Both the position numbers and the translations under genes were made by a program. From the NCBI GenBank assembly GCA_947650285.1, contig CANTFL010000528.1, forward strand, positions 1 through 64,000: 64,000 bases of DNA, read 5' to 3'. Positions 1-11,880 of this stretch are shown here, in pieces. Each line of letters opens with the position of its first letter. The first letter of the stretch is position 1. The notes beneath the pieces are model-generated. The model made no database searches. It saw only the letters and a list, made by a program, of their open reading frames with translations, and was not told the origin of the DNA. This DNA comes from Hyaloperonospora brassicae (lineage: Eukaryota; Oomycota; Peronosporomycetes; Peronosporales; Peronosporaceae).

Positions 1-1440
1 CTGACACTGGCACAGGATGAAGACATGTTTGAGGTTGTTACCTTTCTCAAATGCGTCGCTTTACCACTTTTCAGTCGCTTTGGGCTCAGTTGTCTCCGGT
101 ATTGTATCCAATTAGGCAGAATTGAAAGCGGCTATCAAACGCGTTATGGTTGAGAACCGGACTATCCACACAGCTCTTTGGGGTATAATGGGAGACTCTG
201 CCACTGCGTCCTACTGAAGTCGGCGCATATGCTTGCTACAAATAAAATGAGTCCAGTTGCATAATTTATACGACCGAATTACTTCGCATATAGTGATTAC
301 ATGCGCCCTACCAGCTGTACAATAATCACAGAAAGTCTAAGGACTTCCCAAACCCATGTATTTGGTGCACATCAATTCTTTAGTTTCGTTAGGACGACGA
401 AAGAGGATCTATCGATGATGTGTTGATTCAGGTAACGCTCATTTTAGACTGAAAGGTACATGGTCTTTATCACACTATTAGGCAATTTCGGGTTTTAAAC
501 ATAAGAAGAGACGGGGTATGCCGGCAAGGTCGGAGTCTTCCAAACTTCGAGGTGGTGTTGCAATAATATTTTTCATACTTAACAATCCCGAAAATTACAC
601 CATAAAGAGTGAAGCCACGGACGTCGCATTGGATGGCTGCGAGTGTCAGAAGAAACATCTAGGCGTTTTTATTACTAATTTTATACACGCCAATTATTCG
701 AGATGGTTGCAAGAACTTATTTGAGTTTTCCTCAACGGCTCTCCAGGGTATAGATTCACTGGTGATGCTAGGATGCGACAATAGTTGTGCTCTGTTTTCT
801 CGCGTGGACCGGTCCCATGGTAAAAGCAGTCGCAATCATCATATTCTCACCTGAGCACAACCGCCTACTGGAGTCTTAAGCGATTGTGGATGTGCTTGAG
901 AATGATATGTTGATTTCAGGAGTAGAGCGCAGGCACTCCCAGTCTTATGCGAAAACGGAGACACACGTACAAATTGCCGGAATGAACGCTGACAAGATCT
1001 CGTTTAGATTACTGTTATGTTAGCGTTAAAGATGTAAAGAGATTGTACGTGATTGTACTATTGATCATAGATACATGGAGACATTGGATTGGGTGACACA
1101 CTAAAACTCGTCAGTAATTGCGGGAATGTATACAAGGCGATTGAATGCACCAGAAACAACATGGGGCAGTTGGAAAACAGGAGCAGCATTTGAACTGGTA
1201 CCAATCTCACTTTGGCATTTGCATTCAGCTATCAACGAAATACATGAGGAAGTGAAAATTAATTCAAGCTTCAACTAAAACTTACTTCCCTATGAATTTC
1301 TGTTTACAACCAGCCAAGTAATGCGGTGGTGAAAGGAATGGAAATGAGATCATTGTTTAGGGATATACTTTACAGACAAAACGACAGAAAATGACAAAGA
1401 GTTACTAAAATATTTTGCGACGATGAGGATGTTTTGTCAG
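1..1440. other. AT-rich stretch without supported gene
   Basis: Only short ORFs (under 75 codons) occur, on both strands, and none has a recognisable domain. The stretch lies immediately outside the left LTR of the Copia element. I see no RNA gene, repeat array or coding relic that I can support. Confidence 0.6.
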
Positions 1441-1689
1441 TTCGCGATGCAACTAGACGTAGGAAGGTGGTGCAGAGCACTGTGTTTATAGAATTCTGTC
1501 ATTTACCTTGTGTTATACCCCGACCTAATTATCTCGTGTGATTTCTCCTGTCCACTCGATTAGCAAATTTTGCATATCGTCTCGGACAATGTATGCACCT
1601 TAAGAACAAAAAGTCATCGGCCTCATTCACCATCGCCGTCCGGCGCGCTTGCTGCGCGGTCGTACTTACAGCGACACTCCTTTTTAACA
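1441..1689 (-). repeat. Copia 3' LTR (left copy)
   Basis: A direct repeat of 6,245-6,495. Read on the minus strand it starts TGTTAAAAAGG right after a purine tract and ends near CATCGCGAA. The two copies share a long core that runs from ttcgcgatg through the block encoding GCGCGCTTGCTGCGCGG. The exact termini are uncertain by a few bases. Confidence 0.85.
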
Positions 1690-1700
1690 CTCCTCCTCGG
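1690..1700 (-). other. Polypurine tract of the Copia element
   Basis: On the minus strand the sequence is CCGAGGAGGAG, directly before the TGTTA start of the 3' LTR. It lies about 25 bp after the stop codon of the RNase H reading frame. This is the expected position and composition for the plus-strand primer of an LTR retrotransposon. Confidence 0.6.
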
Positions 1701-1725
1701 CCATGACTCACATTTCGCACTTTCA

Positions 1726-2364
1726 CTACACGACGAATAACATTTCGCACAGCGCCGCTTCCTTAGCTGCATCGAGTGCCTTCGTGAGCAGGTCCTCGAG
1801 CTGAAGCTCCGAGCAAATGTACTGCGTCGAGACTATTCCACGTCGCACGGAATCGCAGACGAACTTCATTCGGATGGCGATATGCTTCGCCCGGAGTGAC
1901 GAAGCCTCTCCCGCCAACTGATTTTCAGCTGCCTGGTTGTCAACGTGGGGCAGCATCGGGAGAGCTGGTAACATCCCAATCTCGCTCATCATCTCTCGGA
2001 TGCCAAGTAGTTCGCGCGATTGTTCGGGCGCCTCGACAAGCTCGGCTTCCATCGTGGAGATCGAGACGCCGCCCTGCTTTTTCGCCTATCAAATCATAAC
2101 CATACCGTTTAGGCAAAAAACGCCATTGGTCAGCGACTTAAGTTCTCCCTTGTCAGCCGCAAAGTCAGCATCCGAGTATTCTTCGAGCTTCATCTCGCCA
2201 TTGCAGTCCTTCGTCGGCGCCATTCGTAGCTTGGAGTCGCGAGTACCTTTCAGGTACCGTTCGATGCGCTTCGCCAGCATGAAGTCGTGCACGCGTGGCT
2301 GGTACGTCTGGCGTGTAGCCTTGTGCACGGAGAATACTATGTTTGACCGCGTGCAGCGCGCCAC
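1726..2364 (-). pseudogene. Copia RNase H domain, frameshifted
   Basis: Two overlapping minus-strand frames, 2,089-2,364 and 1,726-2,052, together carry a Copia RNase H domain. The first has KRIERYLKGT and YSDADFAADK, matching the KRILRYLKGT and YSDADWAGD blocks of the family. The second has a VDNQAAENQL block, RAKHIAIRMKFVCD (family pattern SKHIDIRYHFVRD), and ends LEDLLTKALDAAK, like the ADxLTKxL tail. The shift between the frames falls near 2,050-2,090. It is the last domain before the polypurine tract and 3' LTR, as expected. Confidence 0.85.
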
Positions 2365-2399
2365 TCACAGCAGGCTACCGACCAGGGACTAAAATGTAC

Positions 2400-3355
2400 T
2401 TATGCTCGGTCCACCGTTCTTGCCGGCGACACTAAGGAGCGCGCTGGCGTCTGAAGGCACGGCATAGTAGTAAGGGCCGATCAGTGCGCGTGTTGTGCTG
2501 GCGCTTTCGATTCCGTGCTCGCGTAGCAACTTGTCAATCTCTGCCGCCTGGTCGAGCCCAACGCGCCGCTGCTGTCGATTGCGACGGGCATGCTGAGAAA
2601 TTTGCTCACAGCTAAGAGGTCCTGGGTCGACAGGCTGCCTAGCTTGGTGAAAAATCGCTCGACCTCTACCGCAATAATGCCCGAATCAAGCGGGTCGTCA
2701 ACATAGACGCCGAAGACGACCAGCTGTCCGCACTCGACCTGTTAGTATAGGCACATGTCGGAGATGCACTGCCGAAAGCCGGCCTCGATCAACCTATTGT
2801 AGAGCAACTAACTCCAAGACGACCAGCCTGCTAATGGCCGTATAAGCTTTTCTTTAGCTGTAGCACGAATTCTTTTCTATGCGTGACATCGAGCATCTTG
2901 GGCGTGTCGTCGCCGATGTCCATCGCTTGCGGCTCTTGGAGGTGATTTACAGATTTTCTTCCTTATCCGCCTTATCGTAGATTTTCAAAATGTCGCCGTG
3001 CTTTGCCGGGACACCCCACGTCACCGCCAGCGCTAGGATCACCTTCACGGTCGACATTTACATGACGGCCACGAAGGTGAGCTTGTATTTGACGCCAAAA
3101 ACCTGTTTTTTTCCTGCTGGCGGCCAATCGAGCCTTCAAACACTCCAGATATCTATGAGCGTCTGTCTTCGTCTTGAAGACCCACTTCGTGTGCAGCGCG
3201 TTGCTGCTTGGCAAGCGCTTGATGATGCGCCTCACGCCGTTGTCTTCCAGAGCTTGAAGCTCTTCGAGCATAGCTTTTTTCCAGTCATAGCGTTTTGTAC
3301 TGCGCAGCCCTTCACCTAAGTTCCTCGGGTCGCGCTCGTACACGTGTGCCAGCAC
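2400..3355 (-). pseudogene. Copia reverse transcriptase (RVT_2), broken
   Basis: The N-terminal part is open at 2,972-3,355 and shows a WKKAMLEELQALEDN block followed by LHTKWVFKTK and KARLAA, the conserved start of Copia reverse transcriptases. The middle is disrupted. Further on, the minus strand at 2,694-2,705 encodes YVDD, the catalytic metal-binding motif, within GVYVDDPLD. Downstream comes a frame containing LDQAAEIDKLLREHGI, which resembles the connection to RNase H. The catalytic motif therefore survives, but the domain is split over at least two frames with stops. Confidence 0.8.
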
Positions 3356-3539
3356 GCTGTTGCTGCGTGTTGGCTCCTCCTGATTTCCAGTCGTCTGCGC
3401 GCGCTTCGTCGCGCCATGCGTCCGATGAATCGCGCGTGTCCATGACTTTGTCTTCCTATTTACGCTGCGGATCGCTGGTTATGTTGCAGTTTTCTCGTAT
3501 GTTTGATTCTTGTACTCTAGGGCACGCTTCAGCTGGCCA

Positions 3540-4561
3540 TTATGATCTGCACTGAGCATCTCGATTGTTCCGCTTGAGCTGCATCGTCGTCACTTTTTCT
3601 TCTTTTAGAGAAACACGCGGAACGCATTGATCTCGTCGCTGCACCCAGTTATACCGCCGACTTGCGCACGCTAAGCGAGCGCGTTCTTGCCCGGGTCTCG
3701 ATAAACTTAGTAGATCGACCCAAATGCGACTATTTAGCGCAGGTCCGGCGCGTGCTTCGTCAACACCTTGATCGGTGACGCGCGCTTCGGGTGTGCTTTC
3801 GCCGGGCTGCGGTTGAGGATGTACGCATCGTAAGCGAACTCGTCGCCACAGAAAGTCATAGGCAGTCAACTCGCAACGATCATGCTGCGCGCCATATTGA
3901 GCGCTGTCCTGTGCATGCTCTCAGCCTTTCCGTTTGACGCTTAGTTCTGCACCTCGCTAATATGTCGAGCGACGCCCGTCTGCGTACAGAAGAGGTCGAC
4001 ATTGGCGTACTCGCCGCTGCCGTCCGTGTGAAGCACGTGAACATGACGGTCGAACTGGCGCTCGAAGAAGACGAGGAAGTGCTCGAACATATTCGCAGCC
4101 TTGTCCATCGATGGCGCCAGGAAAACTTGACAGTAATTAGACTTGTGATCGACAAAAACGACAAGGAATCGATTTTGCAATCGGTCCTCCGGGGTCATGA
4201 GACCCCCGAAGTCCGAGAAGATCACTCCGCCAACTCTGTCGATTGGCCAGTTCTCAACAGTATCTTTGCGAGACTGTGTGTTCCTTGCCTGCTTCCCTTG
4301 CGCGCGGGAGATGCAAATCGGCCGCTTGCGGTCCGGGAGCACGATTCCAGACCCGGGGTTCTTCGCCATTCTCTCGACCGTGTCGTAAGCGAGGTGGCCG
4401 AGCCGCCAGTGGAAGTGCAGGTGCGACCCGCTGTGCGTATCCGCGTTGAGCTCCTCCGTTGCGTCGTTGCGCGTCAGGATCGATATGAGCACGTCGCTCG
4501 GAGCCAGTGGATCGCAAGCTACCGCCACCCTGTGCACGCAAAGGAAGTTGTGGTCTATCAA
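3540..4561 (-). pseudogene. Copia integrase, broken
   Basis: The frame at 3,941-4,561 contains the GAG-pre-integrase signature HWRLGHLAYDTVERMAKN, then the core with FSDFGGLMTPE, FVDHKSNYCQVFLAP and VLHTDGSGEYAN. These supply the first two catalytic aspartates (in the FSDF and HTDGS contexts). The frame stops just after RHISEVQN, near where the third acidic residue is expected; the sequence continues in other frames to about 3,540. Its place between protease and reverse transcriptase fits Copia. A frameshift near 3,940 would inactivate it. Confidence 0.8.
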
Positions 4562-4616
4562 TACGTCGAACGCAACTTAGCCATCGCTGCGTCTCGCCAG
4601 CACGCGCTACTTGCCG

Positions 4617-5037
4617 TCATACTTCAGGCAAAACCCTCGCGCTCGAGTATCTATACGACATGATAATGCGCGACAGCTCGGGCGCGAGGTACACTTCGGT
4701 GAGCGTGACCTTCTGTTTCCTCCCTGTCGCGAGCACCGTCAACCCCACACTGCCGGCACGTAGCAGCTTGACGGTATCACCGTCTGCCAAGTGGCATTCT
4801 TGATCGCAGTACCGCACGTAACGAAGCAGGGACGCGTTGTTTACGAGGTGTCGGCTGGAACCGCTATCGACGATCCAGTCGTCGTCCTCGTCGTCGCTGT
4901 CCTCGCCGATCGCCATTGTCAGGTCTCGCCTTGTGGCGCGCGAGCCGTTGCGGCCTCGACCTTTGCTGACAGAGAGCGTGACACTGCCGATATGCTTGGA
5001 GCTTTTACTGTTCCTTGTGTCGCCAGTCTGCTTGATG
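4617..5037 (-). pseudogene. Copia aspartic protease
   Basis: The frame at 4,617-5,054 contains DDDWIVDSGSSRHLVNN, the retropepsin active-site motif (D-S-G) with its usual WIVDSGAS-like context. A run of acidic residues precedes it. It then reads LADGDTVKLLRAGSV and a VYLAPELSRIIMS block, matching the rest of Copia proteases. It follows the zinc knuckle and precedes the integrase. The active-site triad looks intact in sequence. Confidence 0.8.
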
Positions 5038-6238
5038 CGACAGTCTCTCTCCAAATGACGAACCTTCCCACATCCGTGGAAAGTGAGCGTCTCCTTACGC
5101 GACTTAAACTCATCCAGAGCGCGACGACCTCCTTCCCGAAGGAGTGTCCCGACCGAGCTTCCATCTCGATCGCTTGCGTGATGTGCGCAAGATCATCCGC
5201 GTGCAAGATTTAGTCAACGTGGTGAGTCTGGTAATTCGCCACGACGATGTCGACAGCTCTAACGAGCCCGTAGCGCACGATGTTGTCCAGCACTTGCTCC
5301 TTTGCGCCGCATGTTGCGTTGCTAATCGCTACCAAGTATAGGTAAGGCTCCAGCCAGGACCTGATGCTCTCTTTCTTCGACGTGAAGACCTTAATCGCAT
5401 GAGCGGCGGGTATTGTTGTCTTCAACGTATCGAGCATGCGCTGCATCACGTACTGCAGCGTCGGCAACACGGCCCACCACGTGTCGAACTGCTTTTTGAA
5501 GTGCTTCTTGGCAGTGCACATGTGGTACTGCCCAAGCACGTCGGTCTTCACGTTCTCGCTTCACAAGAAACCGCAAGCCTCCTGCGCCATGTCGGCCTGG
5601 TCCTAACACGTCTTGCCCCAGTCTAAGAAGCCGGACACGAGTCCGACGTACACCTCGGTGTTATCGAACTTGCGAATAGCCAGCTTGCGCTGACGCGCGT
5701 CTGGCTTGCGGAACTGCATCGCCATCGCCGGTTGCTGCTGATGCATCGGTAGTGCTTGAGCAGCTGGCATCACCTGTGGTGGTGATGGCGGCTGGTTCGA
5801 CAGGATGGGAGCAGGCGGCTGCGGCAACGGGTCAGCTCGCTGCCGCGGTGCCGGTCTTGCTCGCTTCTGTGGACCGTCAAGACGAGGTGGTGCTCGTCGC
5901 GATGGTTGATCGTGCAATTCCGCGAGCTCGAGCGCGCCGCCGTAAAGTTGCCCTGTGAAGTCCGCGCGAAGCATCGAGCTGAACATCTCGCTTTCAGCAG
6001 CTCCACGCATGCGCTCGTCTTCGTCCATGCGCGCTTGTGACTCTTGCATTATCTGCAGGTGCATTTCCACGCCCGTGAGTATCTCGATAAACTTTGCCAG
6101 TGTGTTTATCTCCCCGCTCCTTGCGTGAGCGGTGGGAGAGACAACCGCAGGAGGCGCGACCGCGGCCTTTTCGTGGCCAGTTGCCGGTCGCGCCTTTGCC
6201 GCGTTGGTGTCGTCGTTTGCTTCAGTATTTGGGCTCAT
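5038..6238 (-). pseudogene. Copia Gag with zinc knuckle, frameshifted
   Basis: The start ATG (complement of 6,236-6,238) lies inside the primer-binding site. The N-terminal frame 5,603-6,238 is Ala/Pro/Gln-rich and low in complexity. A second frame, 5,210-5,551, continues with the Gag core (FDTWWAVLPTLQYVMQRML, then SIRSWLEPYLYLVAISN). A third, around 5,038-5,085, has HGCGKVRHLERDC, a CCHC-type zinc knuckle in which the first cysteine position appears lost. The product would form the particle coat and bind RNA. At least two frameshifts break it. Confidence 0.75.
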
Positions 6239-6242
6239 AACC
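6230..6242 (-). other. Copia primer-binding site overlapping the gag start
   Basis: Minus strand GGTTATGAGCCCA lies a few bases inside the 5' LTR. It matches, with one change, the GGTTATGGGCCCA site of Drosophila copia, which pairs with an internal fragment of initiator methionine tRNA (anticodon region) rather than its 3' end. The ATG in the middle of this site is also the first codon of the Gag frame. Confidence 0.65.
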
Positions 6243-6244
6243 GG

Positions 6245-6495
6245 TTAATTCGCGATGTCTCTAGACGTAGGAAGGTGGTGCAGAGCACTGTGGTAATAGA
6301 ATTCTGTCATTTACCTTGTGTTATACCCTGACCTAATTATCTCGTGTGATTTCTCCTGTCCACTCGATAAGCAAATTTTGCATATCGTCTCGGACAATGT
6401 ATGCACCTTAAGAACAAAAAGCCATCGACCGCATTCACCATCGCCGTCCGGCGCGCTTGCTGCGCGGTCGTACTTACAGCGACACTCCTTTCTAT
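6245..6495 (-). repeat. Copia 5' LTR (right copy)
   Basis: A direct repeat of 1,441-1,689, with about 10 differences in 243 aligned bases. It lies immediately upstream (minus strand) of the primer site and gag. Its outer end (about 6,490-6,503) no longer matches the left copy well, so the boundary is approximate. Confidence 0.85.
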
Positions 6496-9400
6496 CGTGT
6501 TAGTTTTTTTACGCAACAACGTATTCAGAAGTCGTCCAAGGTGACAATGACAGAAGAGATGACAACTGCTCCGGCAGCACACTTACAGACTTGGAACAAC
6601 TACCAGCCGATTTTTTTTCGAGAAGCTACAAAATTCAGAAAAACCACTATTAACTTAATAGGTGGCACCGTCCATTCCGTACCCAATCAGTCGAGAAATA
6701 TGTCATATGACATGGCCAATAGATGGGATGGTTTGTTATATTGACACCTCCATGACCTAAAGGATATGTAAACTTTCTTGCGAAACAGAACCCACGCATA
6801 TGCCAGTATCTGACGCTAACGTCGTATACACAATATAAGCTTCTGATATGCGATCATGCCCCTTGCTCCATTCCTGGCGCAATTTAACACGAGATGGCTT
6901 GAGTGTGGACTAAAACCTAGCTCTATCGAAGAAACCTATATTTTGTAAGTTAAACGAAATCATAATTGTCTTCTCGACCACCTAAACACCGTCCAATTGC
7001 TCTTTATGACAGCAACTCCAAAATATTAATCAAATTTTAGGTTGAAGGATACGTGCGTTGCTCTTACTAATCGTCAACACTGCACCAGTAGCTTCACACA
7101 AGGTATTAATACAATTGCTGCATTAATTATTTTTCAGCGGCAAAGATCGTGGCGAAGAGTGACGAATTGATGACAGATGCGCTTGTGCTCCTTGCCTTTG
7201 CTAACGCGTATGACACCTAACAGCAACCCCCTCTCTTTTACTAGCTGTGATCAGATAATAGGATTGAAATAGAATTTTTCACCATTCTTTCCGCACTTCA
7301 CGCAAATACTACATGCAGAATAATTGTAAAAAGATCTCAGCAAGTTTCAAAAATAGTGGTCCGACACGGCTGTCATATAGTTCCATTTCTGTTGATTTTT
7401 GCTCTTGACAGAACGTACAGGCTCATCCGCATGCGCTCGGATGTTCATTCAGTCCAAATTGATGCAACAGAAAGGGCAAAAACTATTGGAATATGTAAAG
7501 ATGTTTGTAGCATATTCATTAATTTCACCCATTACCGCAACATTCGTATGGCGCATACAATATTTGACGGGCTCACACAAGTATTAAAATTAGATAGTAA
7601 CAATTAAAATTCGACCATTTGTATAGATTGATAGGTATGGAAGTATAGCACCAGACCACGAACTCGGCCCAATTTTACTTAGCCAAAAAAATTACTGCGA
7701 ATGTTGTCGTTTACTAATTAGTCAAAAAAGTTTCTATATTTACTGGTATATCGGTTTATCACCGGTTTGGTTTGCGTAGCATTGGCTCGTCAAAAGACGC
7801 ACTTGGTCAAACAGAGATCTTCTTCTATTCGCGCGAATGATGTACGTAAATTTTTGCATGTTACTCGGTATTGCTGATCGACAAAGGATGTTATTCTATT
7901 ACTTATTGAGTTGTGTTAAGATTTAATCATGAAAACTCAAGCAAAAAACATACCATAGATTACTGCTGTATATTCAGAGCTACCAATCGCGCAGGTTGAG
8001 CTGGATGCGCTATTCATTTCGATCATGCTGATTACGATGGCGGCGTAAATGATTTGTACCTGGGAAGATTCATCATTTATCTTAACCTCTTACTCGGGAT
8101 GTATCATTAAAACACGGCAGCACCTAAACCATTGATATTACTGCGGATTGACATAGTGCAGTACATAGCCGTATTAAACCCACATTATGTTTCACTGGAG
8201 CTGCCGTTGATGGAGTACCGGTAGCTAAACATGAAAGAGGCTTTATCTCTAAATGCGTAGCTCGGGAGGAAAATATGTTTGCTGAGCAAATTTAAAGTCA
8301 CTTGTAATTGTGATGGCAGCGTCGAGGTTGGTACTAATACCGTGAAAAACCCACACGTTCACGGATAGAAGAACAGAGGTAGATCACTTATGCCGTGTAT
8401 AACCACAATGAATAGCGCACGTATCATGTAAGGCTATTGTTTCGAGATTGAGTGCAGCACAAATATAAAAGGGCTACTTCTGCCGAAGAAAAAACAACAT
8501 TCTGAAATTTACTTACCTGGACATTAACCTGCCTGTATAAACAGCGATTCATACCGAGAACGGGCACACTTTAACCGTTCGTCCTGCAAAGACTCTTCAA
8601 TTTTTAATATTTTGTCTCGCTTTTGTACAGCTTTTAAGATCTGCTAATATTTTTTCTCCAACAAGTGTACTTACAACTTGAATGAAGAGATCACCCCAAC
8701 ATCTTAGACGAGTCCTAGACGAACGTAGTAGGCAACTTTCGATGTAAACTAAGTCTCTACCGCCCTCCCCCACACCAGTAGAAATTGTGAAGCATTGTGA
8801 CCAGGTTGCTTCTTCTCCGCATGCTGCACCTGTAAGTTTTTACGCTCTCCCAACTATGACACAACCCACGTATATATGGGTGGGCACATGTCGTTAAAAG
8901 CCTGCGCTAAAGCATACAGGAAATTGCAGCGATGATGCTCTACACAGGAGATCTTACCAAGCGATACCAAACATGACAGAGCCGCGAGCACGTACTCGTA
9001 GCACACATGTTTCAAATAATGGTGTGGCGCGACTTACGCCTTACCTACCTAGATATCCGTTTGTTTCGCAAACGCCATGCCGACTCAAGTCATATAGGTT
9101 TATACTTAAAATTCTGTCAGTAAACAACCTGTCGTGTTTAGCTTACGAATGCTCTTTAAAATAAATAATCACCTGCCATACATTTTTCTGAGAGTTCTCC
9201 TTAGCCAAGCGACTTTAACGATGGATTTGCGATCTCTGAGGTATAATTGTTTTATTAAGTGAGGCTGAATCATCGTACAACTTATTTTCACTAGAGCTTT
9301 CCCAAATCTGGAATATGCTTAAAAATAGCTCAAGCTTCAATAAATAGGCGAGACAGGACACTATAATCTCAAGAAATCTATTTTGTATCTCTAAGCGACC

Positions 9401-11880
9401 TATAGCGCGTCATAGTATGAATTATTTTTATGCCATATAGCTGGAGCGGGTACGACAAATTACAATTTATGATGTCGGCCGAGAGCGAATATGTGGTTGA
9501 TTAATCCGCACGACGTAGTGTTCTATCATTCTTTCTCAATTTCTGCCTACCACCTCAATGGGGATGGTTGGGAGTACATACTGGCGCGAGAGCGCTTTGC
9601 ATTAAGTGATGCGCTACTGCGTTGCAGTGATTTTCAGCATTGCCACCACACGCTTTGCAAATCTCTAAAACGAAGCTGGTTTTGCTATTCTTTAATTGTG
9701 ACTAATACGAGAAACCTGACCATGGAGACTAAAAAACCTTCGATATACGCGATCACACACAAAATACTGTCGCTAAATCATATGAATGGCAGTTATGTCA
9801 CTTAATGCAATTACGGCTACCAACAATTCGACTGGATTTATATATTTGTCTCATTCATGAAATATGGAAAGATAAACACATCGAAGTGACATTTCTACAT
9901 TTCATCGAGGACAGAACAATATTTTTCCTTTAGCTTTGAAAGTGATGCAAATCCCGCAAGCCAAATATCGCCTGTCTATACCGAAAAGAGTGAGCACTTG
10001 CGGACGATGTCTCAGTCTCCAGCTGGGCTTGTCACATTTCGTCATATAATAGGATAGCAGAACTCGCAGCTCACATTGAAATGAAAACCTAGGCATTTCT
10101 TGAAGTTTAATCACCCTTTGTTACAGATGTAGTTTTGGACATCAAAGATCACAACCATAACGTCATCACATCCTGCCTAAACATTTCCGTCGAATTCGAA
10201 AGTAGGCCGAATAATTCAAACATGCAGAATGCCGTAAAAGTAGTCGATAAAAACACAAATAATGATGGACAGGAGAACCGCTCTTTGCACTGTTTCGCTC
10301 TCATCCTTAACAAATAGCATCACAACAACAAAAATTAAAGTCTCTGCTTCGGGTATTAATGGTCGATAAAATTACTTTTAACAAAAAAATGCAGTCTTCT
10401 ATCACCATCGATTAGCGTGTTCGGTATCCTATCAAGCTTTATCTACACACGCGTGTACACAACCCTATGAGGTGAATATGTATACTCTTGTCAATGTAAC
10501 GTATTCCTTTCTTGTGCATCATAAGCATTGTATTCGTTACAATGCGTGCTCCACTTACATGTGAGTACGCTTCCACTTTTTAAATTTCAAAGTTACACTG
10601 AATGTGATGAAATAACTGATTTTAGGCACTGTAAAAAAATAACTGCTACTCGAATGAACACTTTCGACCGATCAGTTTGAGCCTTTTGTCCTTCGAACTT
10701 GCATGAATCTCCGGATGAACTCGTTTCATTGACGGCTATGACTATTGTAGCCCATAGAAAGAAAGAGATTTAGCCGCAGAGATAAAGTTGTAGACTCCTT
10801 ATAAGATGCCAATAGTGGCTTTATACAGATGGACTAAAGAATCCGACCAGACCGGCATTCCGAGCCACGAAATGCAGCGTGGTCAGACGGATTTTCATGT
10901 AGTCATGTAGTATAACTTCCAAATCGACCGGGCCCTTATAAGCCGCACAGGACGCGTTTAAAGGTACCTATACTGTTACCAGTCGCGAATAGTCGCTACA
11001 ATAGTATGGGGCGTTATGGTCAATGAGTGAGGATGAAAGAGCTGCGCCTATTTAGGCGACAACTTTAATCACCATTACCCCCGCTTTTTAGTAATGTGCA
11101 CGATTTTGGGTTTCTGGGGCATCCACTATGACCGATCATCGCAATGGTAGATTAAGGTACTTACCACGAATTTTCCTGCGCAATCTCGGCTGAGCAAGAA
11201 TCTGACGCGTCCCCTCGCACCAATGATTATTGGTGGAGAAAAATCTAGAAACTTTATATTTGGTGCTGAATTATAATATTCATGGAGGACGCGCAAAGCA
11301 TCAAGTAGTTAATCATCATAAGCATATTTATACATTTACGCACTAGCGGTTGCAGGATTGAGGGAGAACATGAAGCCTTAGACAGGAGGATGGTTCATCT
11401 CATCGCGATGGGCAAAAAAAGAAGTTCTGGATAGAATGTAGCAGCACAAGTTGTAATGTTATATGGATATCGTATTTTGTGCACAAGAGGACTTGATTTG
11501 GTCTGGCTTGATGCATCTTTAAGCTGCATTGCAGGTGCAGTAATTGTGGGTATCCATAACTGGGGCCTGGGATGTCTCCTGAGTACAATGATGACTTCTA
11601 AGCATATATATTTGAATACGAGTGACCAGAACCGCTTCACTATGTGATATCGATACCGGTTGGGTAGCTAAAAACATAGTGCGGTTAAACTAACGCTTAG
11701 CTTTTGTTTCGTAATTTATTAGTTAACCTGTTGCATATAGGTGACAAATGCAGATATCAAGGAGTTTGGCGCGCACCCTTTCGCTTAGATACAAGACTAT
11801 AATTGGTACCGATACTTAGGCTTTAAAACTTAACTTCCGAGACACTTCCAGATTTTTTGACCTAGTATGCAGACCTAACC
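6496..11880. other. AT-rich decayed intergenic sequence
   Basis: No frame longer than about 105 codons occurs and no protein motif is recognisable. The longest frame (9,491-9,805 +) has no family signature. I see no LTR pair, inverted-repeat pair or RNA gene. Probably very old repeat remains. Confidence 0.6.

Larger units (their letters stand above)
1441..6495 (-). mobile_element. Degenerate Ty1/Copia LTR retrotransposon
   Basis: A copy-and-paste element read on the minus strand. Two direct repeats of about 245 bp bound it (1,441-1,689 and 6,245-6,495). Between them the order is gag, zinc knuckle, protease, integrase, reverse transcriptase, RNase H. Integrase before reverse transcriptase is the hallmark of the Copia superfamily. 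A tRNA primer site abuts the right (5') LTR and a purine tract abuts the left (3') LTR. The polyprotein is broken into several frames, so the copy is probably not autonomous. By my count the LTRs differ at about 10 of 243 aligned positions. I could not identify a target-site duplication, because the outer LTR ends have diverged. Confidence 0.9.

Noticed and set aside
3962..4663. 233-codon plus-strand frame
   Set aside because: Antisense of the Copia integrase, which has clear motifs on the minus strand.
9491..9805. 104-codon plus-strand frame in the AT-rich region
   Set aside because: No motif, no flanking signals, and isolated in decayed sequence; likely chance.
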